This document shows, piece after piece, positions 10,940-21,243 of a stretch of 64,000 bases of DNA (position 1 is the stretch's first letter; every line of letters starts with the position of its first letter). Below the pieces are notes generated by a model. The model was given only the letters and a program-made list of their open reading frames with translations, ran no database searches and was not told the DNA's origin. The translations under genes and the position numbers were made by a program. This stretch comes from Bathelium albidoporum (Eukaryota; Ascomycota; Dothideomycetes; Trypetheliales; Trypetheliaceae), in the NCBI GenBank assembly GCA_021031095.1, contig JAGFVP010000064.1:59857-123856 (forward strand), read 5' to 3'.

Positions 10940-12351
10940 GTTAGAAAATGAAAGTGACAGTTTCCTACAATTTCCTAGGAACCCTAGGAAGGTTGTAGGT
11001 GCCGGAGGTTTTTCGAACAGGTACTTGGCGGAGAGAAAAAACTGCGTCTTGCGAAATAACAGCAGGGCAAATGTCATCTCCGACGTGAGATTATCTGCAG
11101 CCAGTGTATTATGGGCACGGTAATTCTACTCCTTGTCTGACCAGGTTGAAGCCTGGCTGCATAATTGCTAACCGAATATGCAAGCCAACGAGAGGTTGGT
11201 GGGGAAGGCAACACGAAGGTGCCAGAATGCGAATGTGTCCATCAAAAGTGTACCTAGGTAATTAGTTTACAGAGTACCTTACCGAATAATTTGGAATAAC
11301 TCAGCCCGCTGCTAGCTGGGATTAGACGGGAGCTAATTCAGGATTGGCGTCACATGATATCAAGTTCTTGTTCCCATCTGAAAGCGAGAATATAGTGCAG
11401 ATACACATAAAAAATAGCATATCAAGTCCTAGCTATCAGCGGGTTGAATTGCCTATTTCAAATTATTCGGTATCGCCAAGAGCCACATTACACCACCAAG
11501 ACGCGTCTGAGGGATAGCGTAGGATTCCCGCATTCTCCATACAAGGGATTTCACCCTATCTGGGTATGATCTGGAAAAGGATTCAAGAGCACCCTACCTA
11601 TCTAAGTGTAATTTGTCAAGAATTATTACATTTCAGCAACTTAGAAAGGACTCCGTCAGTCTAATTCCTTTAGGATTATCTTCGATTCATGAGGACTACC
11701 CACTTTTTGTCTGTGTTAGGCTGATTTTCATGATCGACGAGACCGCCCGAGGTTTTAGCGCGGAGTGACTTGATTTGATCTCTACTGTATGATCCAAGGC
11801 CGACGCATTGAGCCAGCTGTAGGAGTGGTTCGTACGCCACTGCACAAACCCAAGCGAGGATCATCTGAGGATCTTCTCTTTCCTTTGGAAAACAACATCG
11901 GTTACATCTTGCTTCAATTCACAAGCGTGTTTTCGTACTTGCAAGTACAATGCGGGCCACGCCGACAATTCGCACCCCTAAGTACGTGTAATGTAAATCC
12001 CCGATAAGATACATGTACTCGACAAGGTTACAAAATCATTATCATATACCTGGTTGTACATCTGGCACCTGACTTTCCAGTCATAAATTTACGGAAGGTA
12101 CTGCGAATGTAAGCTCCTACACCAGAGAGGGTAAGTAGAGATTTTGGCTTTGCTGATCGAGGATGACTGCTGCTACCCTCTCCAACCTGGGAACCTAGTC
12201 GCATGGAGAGAGATATTGCAGATCATTCGATTCGCTTCTCAGCCCTGCGCGATTGTCCTTGCGCCGACTACATCATATCCCTTATTTCTCAATGCCCCAA
12301 AAGCAACAGAACCACCAACACCATCTCATCTCCCATCTATCAACTGTCATC
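10940..12351. other. Divergent promoter region between monooxygenase and P450
   Basis: These 1.4 kb separate two genes transcribed away from each other. No coding frame is convincing. The only structured element is the MITE-like insertion at 11282-11470. The region must hold both promoters and any shared regulator sites; I found no clean CGG(N)CCG pair in it. Confidence 0.6.
11282..11470. mobile_element. MITE-like element with long terminal inverted repeats and TA target duplication
   Basis: The left end from 11282 reads CCGAATAATTTGGAATA and continues into CCCGCTGCTAGCTGGGA. The right end, reverse complemented from 11470, reads CCGAATAATTTGAAATA and continues into CCCGCTGATAGCTAGGA after a 4-nt gap. 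The arms therefore match over nearly 50 bp with few changes. A TA dinucleotide flanks each side (11280-11281 and 11471-11472), as expected for Tc1/mariner-type insertion. The 189-bp size and lack of coding capacity fit a non-autonomous miniature element. Confidence 0.75.
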
Positions 12352-14037
12352 ATGTATCCGATTGAAAGCTCATACTATTTCTATGGGGGACTCTTTCTCT
12401 TTTTATGCTGTAGCTGCGTGGCGCTCGTTCAGGTCTTGAAGCCTACCGACTTAAAACACTCGGGTAGCACAAAGAGATGGGCAATGCCACCGGGGCCACC
12501 AGGCCTACCAGTCTTGGGAAACTTGCGACAGATGATGCAAGCCCGCCGTGGACCTCTTTCTTTCAATAAATGGGTGAGCTTCAAATCTGTCGAACATAAG
12601 AGCGCCCCTTGATCTAAACATCCGGTAGCTGGCCTCCTTGATACCATATGGTGAGATGGTGACGCTTCATATGGGATCCCAGACATGGGTCGTGCTCAAC
12701 TCGGACCGCGTCCTCTTGGAACTCATAGCCAAGCGAGGGAAGATTACTAACGAGAGGCCTCATATGCCCGTCGCGAGTGATCTTGTGAGCAATGGAAAGC
12801 GCACAGTGATAAGACAAGAAGAAGAATGGAGAGAGGGGCGCCGTGTGATGCATCAGTTGCTCAGCGGCTCCAATCTCAAGGTCTATGCCGGCATGCAGGA
12901 GCTCGAGAGTGTAGACATGCTGCGCCGATATCTTCGGGAGCCCAACCTGTGGTTTTCTCATAACTTTCGATACGCCACATCCGTGCTCTACAGAATCGTC
13001 ATGGGCTACCCCTTGAACAAGACCAAAGCACAACTCGACGACTATCAGAGGGTGACGATAGAGTTCGTCACGAGCATCAATCGTAGTTACGTAGATTTCT
13101 TCCCTTCGGTTACCAAGCTCCCCATTTTCCTACAGCCGTGGCGGCGTTTCTGGGCTCAGATGGGTTCGTTCCATCGCCATGTCTTTCAGCAATGGTGGGA
13201 CCCTATCAAAGCTGCTGTGGCCAAGGGCTCGGCGCCGCCCTCGTTCGTCCGCGACGTTCTTCTCCACCCGGATACGAGGTACTCTGGCGATGATGAAGAG
13301 GCGATGTACCTGGCTACGTCTGTCATGGCGGCTGGTGGTGACAACACGCGCATGACGATCAACACGTTTATAATGGCTATGATCACGCACCCCAAAGCCC
13401 AGGCACGGGCACGCGAAGAAGTTGACCGAGTTTGCACGGACGGCGAATCGCTCAGGCTTCCCCGAATGTCCGATCTGTCGGAGATGCCCTACGTAGCCTC
13501 TATGATCAAGGAGGCTTTACGTTGGCGACCGACTGTCCCCATTGTTCCACCGCACCAACTCACCGAGAACCTTGACTTTGATGGGCACTTTATCCCTGCC
13601 GGCACCAACTTCCTGATCAACTCGATCGCGCTGTCGAGCGAGTTTGACAATGCCCATGAATTCCAGCCGGAGAGATGGATTGACGGTTCAGAAGCCAGAA
13701 CGACAAATAACTTCTGGGGTTTTGGAGGCGGCCGTCGAATCTGCGTCGGCTGGAAGGTTGCGGAGCAGGCTTTGTTCATTGCGTATGCCCGGTTGCTATA
13801 TTGTTTCGACTTAAGTCCGGTTTGTTCACATTCGCCTTCTTTTCTAAATGACCAGTCACTAACACATGAGATATCCAGCGCGGACCTATCGACGACGAGA
13901 AACTCAATCACCAAGCTGTCAATGAGCCGTTTCCTGTCAAGGTCATCGTTCGTAGTGCCAGACACGCATTGCTCATTGAGGAGGAAGCATCCAAGTACGA
14001 AGCTTCATTCTCTACATCTGGGTCGACGGCCAAATGA
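12352..14037 (+). CDS. Cytochrome P450 monooxygenase
   Basis: Three exons (12352-12573, 12629-13819, 13879-14037), every junction in phase 0, give 523 residues. An N-terminal membrane helix (about residues 10-30) precedes the Pro-rich hinge PPGPPGLPVLGN, so it is an ER-anchored microsomal P450. The core motifs are the oxygen-binding A309-G-G-D-N-T314, the E369-A-L-R372 of the K helix, a PERW block and the heme loop FGGGRRICVG with C446 as the iron ligand. The start is the first ATG before the anchor. Removal of the 59-bp last intron replaces a nonsense C-terminus with a normal one ending in STSGSTAK. It sits head-to-head with the flavin monooxygenase, so the two are likely co-regulated. The reaction is unknown; hydroxylation or desaturation of a prenyl chain is a reasonable guess. 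Confidence 0.92.
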
Positions 14038-14659
14038 ACCCTATTTAGCGTATTCAGCAATGTGTGACGTGGTTGAGCACCACGGCTATGTCAAACCTCG
14101 GAAGAGTTCCAAAAAGTAAACTTAGCTAGACAACTGTAACCCCCGTAGAAACATGCAGACCACACAGCCGCGAGAAAATCTCGGTATCAACTCCTCAAGG
14201 CTTATTGAATTTCTGCAAAGATACGCCAAGGTATCATTGTAGTTTATTTGTATTCATCATCAATTTTAAAATATAGCTTGTCTCAAGAATGTGAAAATTG
14301 TCAAGGTTGTACAAAGGGCTGCCAAAACAGCCACAGTACCAAACTCTGGAAATTCGGCTGTTCCAGACCTCACAGCTGATAAATCAAGGGGTTTCAGAAG
14401 GATGAGATCCTGGCAGGTGTACAGAGGATGATTTGTGTATATAAGCAGCTCAATTCCCATAGAGATTGAATCAAGAGAGGTGCTTCCGAACTGTGATCTG
14501 TGGAATCTTAACAAAAATTGAAGGGTTTGTATATTTGTGTGTTTGCCACAAATTTTGGCCAGATGCCAGGCGCTAGTGGGGCATTCTACGTACTTCTTCC
14601 CAACAACAATTGTCACCCTCCCTACCACCGCACCTGAACACCCTACTCAGTCAACCACG
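14038..14659. other. Intergenic, nothing recognised
   Basis: This is the P450 3' flank and F-box gene 5' flank. A minus-strand frame (14628-14266) ends in a hydrophobic segment, but it overlaps the F-box promoter and resembles nothing I know. Confidence 0.5.
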
Positions 14660-15736
14660 ATGGCTGTGAATGCTCCCAAGCGGCTTTGCCGGCGCCTGGC
14701 AACGCTTGTGCGACCGAGGGTCACTCGGTCAGGCTTGGGTGCGTTCGCTCTTCCTCCTGAGATCATCTTGATGATTGCTACACACCTTACCACTGTTTCC
14801 GCCATATCTCTCGCTTTGACCTGCCGAACTCTTCATAGTCTTTGCTTTCCTCGAAGACCGTATCTGAATACGGTAGAGATGGAAGAGCTGTTGTTGTTAC
14901 TGGAGAAGGACATAGCTGCTCTTTATTTCTGCCATTATTGCACGAAGCTCCACCGATGGCACATGCGCTGGCGCAAACACATCTCTGCACGGGTCGTGGA
15001 GGATTTGCCGTGCAAGGAACAACTTCAAGTAAACTTCCTTGGCATCTCATCTGTCTGCTGCATTCCGTATCACCATGCGCGCTTAGTCATGAATCAACAT
15101 TTCTACGGACCTACCCACGGGCTGCCTCTCCACAAACTTGAGAAGCGGGTCCGGAGTCACAGTCCTTTAACCAAAGTCACGTATTCCGAATCCATGCATG
15201 CACGTATCGTCGACGATAAACTTCTGTTGTTATCAGTCACAACCATGCTTCACCCACGAGGTGATTCGAAGATGCTCAGGAGCTACGTCGACTCCCTGGG
15301 TCACTCAGCTTGTGAACATCTCACCTTAAATGAAGGCTGTCCTAAACACACCCCCATGCAGCTTCCTGAGCTGACCAAGGGCAGAACAACGCTTGGCCAT
15401 TTCACACCTTGTCATCAATCGTTTGGATCCTGCACCTTCTGTCTGACAGACTATTGCATCGACATATCCTGGCGTGGCAGAAGGAAGGGTTATTGCATAG
15501 AAGTATCTGTTTATCACCAGCTTGGAGACTGTAGATCTCCATTCGACTGGAGCTGGCGTACTATGACTACCTGGATAAGGGTGGAAGAACCACGTACGGC
15601 GTATCCGTTGGAATGTCGACCTGGAATTGTCAGAGATAGATGGAATAAAGCTGACGGCATCGATAGTAGGACACAAAGTGAATGGGCTATAATACCTGGA
15701 ATGGCTTCCCCGGAGTCTTACTCAGCATCTACTTGA
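14660..15736 (+). CDS. F-box domain protein, function unknown
   Basis: The single frame of 358 residues starts at the first ATG that leaves the F-box intact. Residues about 30-75 read LPPEIILMIATHLTTVS followed by ISLALTCRTLHSL, the L-P-x-E-I and L-x-x-x-C-R landmarks of a fungal F-box. That domain links substrates to SKP1 in an SCF ubiquitin ligase. The remaining 280 residues contain Cys pairs (CHYC, CTFC) and no recognised substrate domain. Such proteins are very numerous and variable in filamentous fungi. It lies inside the accessory region but shows no specific tie to the biosynthetic genes. The last frame segment could include an unspliced intron. Confidence 0.75.
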   Translation: MAVNAPKRLCRRLATLVRPRVTRSGLGAFALPPEIILMIATHLTTVSAISLALTCRTLHSLCFPRRPYLNTVEMEELLLLLEKDIAALYFCHYCTKLHRWHMRWRKHISARVVEDLPCKEQLQVNFLGISSVCCIPYHHARLVMNQHFYGPTHGLPLHKLEKRVRSHSPLTKVTYSESMHARIVDDKLLLLSVTTMLHPRGDSKMLRSYVDSLGHSACEHLTLNEGCPKHTPMQLPELTKGRTTLGHFTPCHQSFGSCTFCLTDYCIDISWRGRRKGYCIEVSVYHQLGDCRSPFDWSWRTMTTWIRVEEPRTAYPLECRPGIVRDRWNKADGIDSRTQSEWAIIPGMASPESYSAST

Positions 15737-16423
15737 CATGCGTCTCAGGGAAATCCTATTGCTTCGTAGCTTCCCTCTGCATGATTGTCCTGCTTCTCTC
15801 CATCTCTGTCGCCCAATCAAACCGCTCTAAAGTCCTCTTGAGCGGGCTTGAATGGGCTGGCGATGCCTTTGGTTCCTGGAGGATCTAGTTTGCTCATAGG
15901 CGATAGCTTAGAAGAATGACAAAGGTATGAGGCACACCAGTACTCCCAGATTTAGAGATTACAACTGTGGAATCAGAAAGTGATACCACTTCAGACAGAA
16001 GTTACCGAGTGCTGCACTACGTATTCCAACATGATTCACTCAGTGGCTTTGGACGCTACGCCGCCGATTGAGAGCTCAATCTGCGCACTGATGCCTGCTG
16101 AAAATGGGCATACGCACAGAAGGAATGAGAGTGCTTAGGTACCTCAGGGAGGCGGCGAAGCAGGAACCAACGCCCCATCCTCCGTGGGTTCTTACCCTAC
16201 ACACGCCTTCCTCGTTTATCAGTTATTTCGTCATGACACTCGGAGGAAAGAGCGACTGCTCGCGTAGGCTGCTTCAAAATGTTCTTCTCCCCCTTCGACT
16301 GGTTTCTTCTCTTTCTTTCCTTAGGCCTGGCACCTTTGACACCTTTTGCACCTTTGCACCTTTGCCTAATAGTTGACTTTGTCTCCTCTCGTGTCCAAAA
16401 TTTCACTTCTTTTAACGACCATC
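15737..16423. other. Intergenic, nothing recognised
   Basis: No convincing gene or repeat. The last 100 bp are pyrimidine-rich with repeated CACCTTT units near 16330-16360, a common feature of fungal promoters just upstream of transcription starts. Confidence 0.5.
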
Positions 16424-17017
16424 ATGGATGAGTCTTTGTCTCTTTGGTCTCCGGCAGTCTGGATGATGCTCGGTGCCATTTTCACCATCCTCTCTTTTGC
16501 CCTCACCGTTTACGTCACGCTTGCCAGACGTGACATCGTTTCTGAAAAGCTAGAGCGCATCGTGTCGGTCCTGGGGGAGATCGATAGACTCTTACTCGTT
16601 AACCTAAGCCTGGAAAGCCTGAAGGCTTTGCTGATGGAGGTCAGAGCGTTGAGGACAGCAGTGACTCTGCAGGGGGAGTCGCTTGCTGAGACGCTTCGCG
16701 ACGAGACTCGTGGGTTGATGATAGACTTGCAGACGCTGATCTCTGACATTCGAGAAACTCACGAAGCTGCCGCGGGATCAATGACAAACCAACAGGCGCC
16801 AGCAACACCTGTGCTTCTCGAGATCTTGGCCGAAATCAGAGAGCTCACGAAGGGTGATCTGAAGATCCAGAGAAGGTCACCTTCCTTCTCCCTTTCCAGT
16901 ATATTTGGAATGCGGGGAGGGCAGGCTACCTACTCCCCGTCCAATCGGGCTCATGCCGAAGACCTGGCACGAGAACGGATACAGGCAACTTCCGATCCAT
17001 TCCATGATGTGGATTGA
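16424..17017 (+). CDS. Small single-pass membrane protein with coiled-coil tail
   Basis: A 197-residue frame from the ATG at 16424 begins with one strong hydrophobic helix (about residues 8-30, ending YVTLARRD). A long Leu-rich, charged stretch (about 35-110) follows that looks like coiled coil, then a Ser-rich basic tail. No enzymatic motif is visible and I do not recognise the family. The architecture resembles small fungal membrane proteins of unknown role. The promoter-like pyrimidine tract just upstream and absence of stops support a real gene, but it could be lineage-specific. Confidence 0.6.
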   Translation: MDESLSLWSPAVWMMLGAIFTILSFALTVYVTLARRDIVSEKLERIVSVLGEIDRLLLVNLSLESLKALLMEVRALRTAVTLQGESLAETLRDETRGLMIDLQTLISDIRETHEAAAGSMTNQQAPATPVLLEILAEIRELTKGDLKIQRRSPSFSLSSIFGMRGGQATYSPSNRAHAEDLARERIQATSDPFHDVD

Positions 17018-17307
17018 TGACACCACACGCGTCCAGGGTGGTGGGGGTGAACCCCTTGGGGGGGGGCGCCCTCCCCGACAATGAGCTCACACCTTACCGT
17101 GGTGCTGGGGTTTAGTATCCTTGCGAAAGGAGAAGCCAAGATGAGCTCAATGTACATAGCTTTTTTACTTGATCTCAGTTCTTCCTAAACTGTGCAATGA
17201 ATGACACGACTTCACATGTGAAATGTTCCATATCTATTGCTGCTATCGAATACGCTCAAACAATCTCAACCAAGATGGGAACGGGCAAGTCGGGTAAGCA
17301 GCTATCT

Positions 17308-17344
<37 letters not shown>

Positions 17345-20049
17345 CCAAATACGCATGAGCCTTCAACCATGAGTAGCGATTCTAATAGTCAAGTAGGAAC
17401 TGGAGCAAAGCCAAACCGCAAGACATCTCTCATGGAAATTGCTGATGGGACCGACGTGCCGCAATTCTATCCATAAACCATTCAACACTACAGCCCTGAA
17501 ACTGCCATGCTACCTCCAAGTTACCTCCCGTTCCTCCGCACGCTATCCAATTCGGTCGCTTTTCCGCCTGCGACGCCACCCTCGATGTCTTACAACCTTA
17601 GTACCTGTCGCAAATACACTCACGTCGGGGTTTCAATTGCAAGAGGTGATGAAGTGAATATGCTTGATTCCGAGATACTGCGCAAAGATAGTACGATATG
17701 TTTTCTGATGGCTTGGTGCAGAGATCCGTTTCAAAATTTGGGTTCCGCGTTTAAAGGTTGGCGTGTTGATTCGGGGAGCGCCCCAGCAGAATATACCCAC
17801 TAATTGATTAGTTCACAGTTGGTTCATTTTTTGCATTCCAAGATAGAAACACGGTCATAACTTCGGAAATTCTCCCAAATATTAGCTTGAACATTGTTAC
17901 CCGCCAAGTCTTCGCGCGAGACAAAACCTTGAAATGGGCCCCTGTAACCTGTCTATATATACCGAAATATCTCAAATCCAGCCTACTAGAGCAAAAACGA
18001 ACATGCCCACATAATCTTCTTTACCCAGCATCACCCGGATCAATTCGGATACCAAAAAATTGCGGGCAAACATCTCAAGTCTCGTTCCTTTCCCCTCAAT
18101 CCAACGCAAATCCAGAGTTGCAGGATTTTTCCTCCTACTTACATCCCTCGTGTTGGCCATTCCTTCTCTTAATTCGCTCTTTTATCAAAAAGTCCTGATG
18201 TTAGCCAATTCAAATGAGTTGGCTGTGATTGGATGTCGTGAAACCTCCCTGCACATCAAGTACATATCTATACTCTCTGTTCGGACTGGAAATAGTATAT
18301 CCATTCATTCGCTTTAGCCCTCGGGATCTATTCGCTGTATGCAGCAGATTCAAGAAGAAAGGTTTTTGTGAAAAACGAAGACAAGGAAGAGACAGGCTAA
18401 ACCCGATATGGCCATGTAGACTACCGGCTCAGCTTCGGCTCAGCCACTCGTCTGGGCCGCACCGACGCTTTCCGCCAAGTCAATGATCACGCTTGTGGAC
18501 AACATCTACGCAAAAGTGGGAGGTAAATCGATATCCAGAACAGTTCCTCCAAAAAGCTCTGTGAGTTGTTATCCAAAGTCACAGCTTTGCAGCCCGGATT
18601 GACGGGCATATCCGTGGGAGTCAGAGCTACAAGGCCCGCGTGTTCTCTACCTTTACGCCTTCTGGGGACCGAAAGTTTGCAAGATGTGATCAAGATGCCT
18701 TCAATTCTGAAAAGCCAGAAAATACGAGCAACGCGATGTAAGTCGATCACAAAGTAGAACTATGCAAAGCAACAACTTCCACACTTCAGCAGCTTTACTG
18801 CGCCGGACAGGAATCCCATCGTCCCAATGATAATGGACACCTTAGGAATACAATGGATCATACAATATCAACCCTATACAGGTTTCTGACAGTATTGAAT
18901 AGGTGTTGGGAACATAGGCAACTACATATCATTCCTGTGATTGTCAATAGTAGAAGGGTTGGCACGGTTGAACTCATTTCTGTTCTTAAAGCATCCATTA
19001 TCATTGTATCCCTGCTTCCGAAGAGCGAAGCCCAATATGTAAGGCGGATAAGGCATGACCATTCCCCGCAGTCCTTCAGCTTGCGTGCTGCGAGGTTTCC
19101 TACGGGGAGAGTTCACCCAATGCAGGACCTAACGCTTTGGTGGGCGGATCGACCGAAATGCAGTCCACGGAGAGAACCATTTTGCAATCTATCGCGTATT
19201 GAACAGCCATTGAGCTACGTTCTATAATTCAAAGGTCGATACACATTTGAGAGGCTGTGAAAGGAAAGGAGAAGTCCAAGACAGCCCTGTATCCTCGGCT
19301 CGGAGCTTAGAGGATGGAGATGTAAACTGCAGCGTACCAATCAAGCAACGAAGCTGTTGATGAGAAATCCAAAAGCGAGGCCAAACAGACCGATCCCTAA
19401 GGGGAGAGCAGGACTTGAGAACTGAATATCATCAGATTCTGGATACTTTCACCCGGTGATCGAACTTATTCATTCTGGCGCCCATATCCACGTCGCCGAG
19501 AGAGGCAACGGCGACAAGGCATGAACCAGTGAGGATCAGGCTCGTGTCTTAGTCCTTGCTATCGGGATCAACGGCAGGAGCTGCATACGTGGAGATAGGG
19601 GCCAAGGCGGCCTCAATAGCTTTTTCCAACGTGAGACTATACCCTTGATGGCAACTTCGCTAGGCGCCCCGCTTGTATCCGAGAAGCAATACTATCGGAT
19701 TCAGTACGGTGATGTAAATGGCTACTGCTAGCACAGCTCATGACGTGGTACCAGATAAGCTCTACCCTAATGTTAGACATTATGAGTCTAGAGTAACACG
19801 GCTATCGAGGATTAAGTCACGGCTCGCAGAAATTACGCAAGCAAAATCCACACAGTGACAACCGAGTAAGATCACCACGGATTGCTGTGCATTTGCAGTT
19901 ATCTAGGCTATGGTACAAAACATTGTAAATCCCCAGCCCCCGTCTGAAGTACGTGAACCCAAGTACAAAAAACCCCATCTCCTTTTAGAACACAAATTAC
20001 GCAGTTTGTACTCATTCAAACCATACAGACCTCACCACTTCAAGTCGAT
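17018..20049. other. Three kilobases without a recognised intact gene
   Basis: The stretch holds a G-rich tract near 17040-17070, the 34-bp T run at 17311-17344, and short frames such as 17370-17476 that are too small to judge. On the minus strand, 19660-19330 shows short coding-like pieces in different frames: one ending APAVDPDSKD and another ending in a hydrophobic tail LPLGIGLFGLAFG before a stop. They could be a decayed gene, but I cannot name its family. Confidence 0.4.
17311..17344. repeat. Homopolymer run of 34 T
   Basis: An uninterrupted run of T bases at 17311-17344 with no accompanying retroelement sequence on either side that I can identify. It could be the poly-A tail of a minus-strand retrotransposed insertion, or a slippage-expanded tract. 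Confidence 0.9.
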
Positions 20050-20906
20050 ATGCCTAGCAACGCGGCCCATCATGTTGACTACAACGAGATTCCTATCAAG
20101 AACACAGCAGAGATTGCCATGCTTCGATTGGCAGGCAAAATCACAGCCGCCATTCTCGACGAGCTGACCCTCATGTCAAACCAGGAGTTACGAAGAAACA
20201 GCTCAACGATGTTGCCGAGGACCTCATCGTCAACAAGCATGGTGCCGAAGTCGACCGCGAAGATCTCAGCGGATACGATTCCAGCCCATACGCGGCTGTA
20301 TCCTTTTCACACAACGAGATCGCTTTCAACGGCGAGGTAACCGGCCTGCCATTGAAGAAGGGAGACATATTTGGCGTCGACATCAGTCTGAAAAAGGAGG
20401 GGTGGTGTGAAGATTGTTCCCGACAGTGGATCGTGGGAGATGATGCCTCTGCCAAGGCACGTTTGCTCGTTGCTGTGGCATATCAAGCAATGTGCCTTGG
20501 CATCAGTCTCATGAAGCCTGGTGCTCATGTACAGGACATCGCCGAACGAGTCCAAGCATACGTCGAGTCATTTGGTTTCTCGATGCTCCGCGTGCCAAGC
20601 GGTACAGGCCATTCAATCGGCCAGATTCACGCAGATGGTTGGCATATTCCATTTTACCATGACCCGATTAATGAAGGCCGTGTGTTGCAGGAAAATATGG
20701 TCATCACCATTGAACCTTTCATATGTACGGGTGATAAGAAAGGCGTGCGTCTACCAAACATCACCAGGACAGCAGTAACGGCTGACAATTCGTTGGCTTG
20801 CTACTGGAAACACGTTGTTGCTGTTACTAAGGATGGCTGTGAAGTCTTGGACTTACGAGACGGGGAGGACGTCACGTTCTATGGCAAAGACCCTCCACAC
20901 AACTGA
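20050..20906 (+). pseudogene. Frameshifted methionine aminopeptidase-like (type I) gene
   Basis: Frame 1 from the ATG at 20050 reads through TAEIAMLRLAGKITAAILDELT. One missing base near 20168 then moves the homology to another frame (PHVKPGVTKKQL), which stays open to the stop at 20906. The fold landmarks follow in order: GDIFGVD, a CEDCS block, GTGHSIG, a His in QIHADGW, and TIEPF. Compared with E. coli MetAP, four metal ligands plus the second active-site His are kept (D, D, H, E and H178). However, the His of the first catalytic loop is Asn (IAFNGEV) and the fifth ligand Glu is Lys (YWKHV). So even with the frame restored the enzyme would probably be inactive. Fungal clusters for MetAP inhibitors such as fumagillin carry extra MetAP copies for self-protection. 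A sequencing indel is the alternative for the frameshift, but not for the lost residues. Confidence 0.6.
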
Positions 20907-21243
20907 AATGGTACGCTGGGTCTCCATTCTTGGCGAACAGTGCCTAAAAGATATGGTGTTCTCGTAAAAGTCGAATGATTTTGCTTTATTTGTACTGATT
21001 TATCCCAAGCAGTATACTTATCACTGTCGCTCTTCGTAAACTCAAAAAAGATTTATCAGGTAACTGATCTCATTGGGCAGTGACAGGCTCACAATGCGTT
21101 GATTTATGCTGCTAATGCATGAAACACCGACGTAAACCCTTTCAAGACGCCCTGATGTGCTCTAAGAATATCTCTTCCCGTTTTTGTTCAATAGCACGCT
21201 CTTCGGTGTCCTGAGCTGTGGTTTGTTGCGATATTTCGAACAG
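20907..21243. other. Convergent 3' flanks
   Basis: A short spacer between the MetAP-like gene (+) and the ARO80-like regulator (-), which converge here. No other feature seen. Confidence 0.6.

Noticed and set aside
14266..14628. Minus-strand frame ending in a PEF motif and hydrophobic tail, resembling a prokaryotic C-terminal sorting signal
   Set aside because: It overlaps the F-box gene's upstream region, has no signal peptide or other domain, and such sorting tags belong to bacteria and archaea; chance is the better explanation.
19330..19660. Minus-strand pieces with a protein-like tail (LPLGIGLFGLAFG before a stop) and another ending APAVDPDSKD
   Set aside because: They are short, in different frames and match no family I can name, so I did not list a gene; noted only within the intergenic entry.
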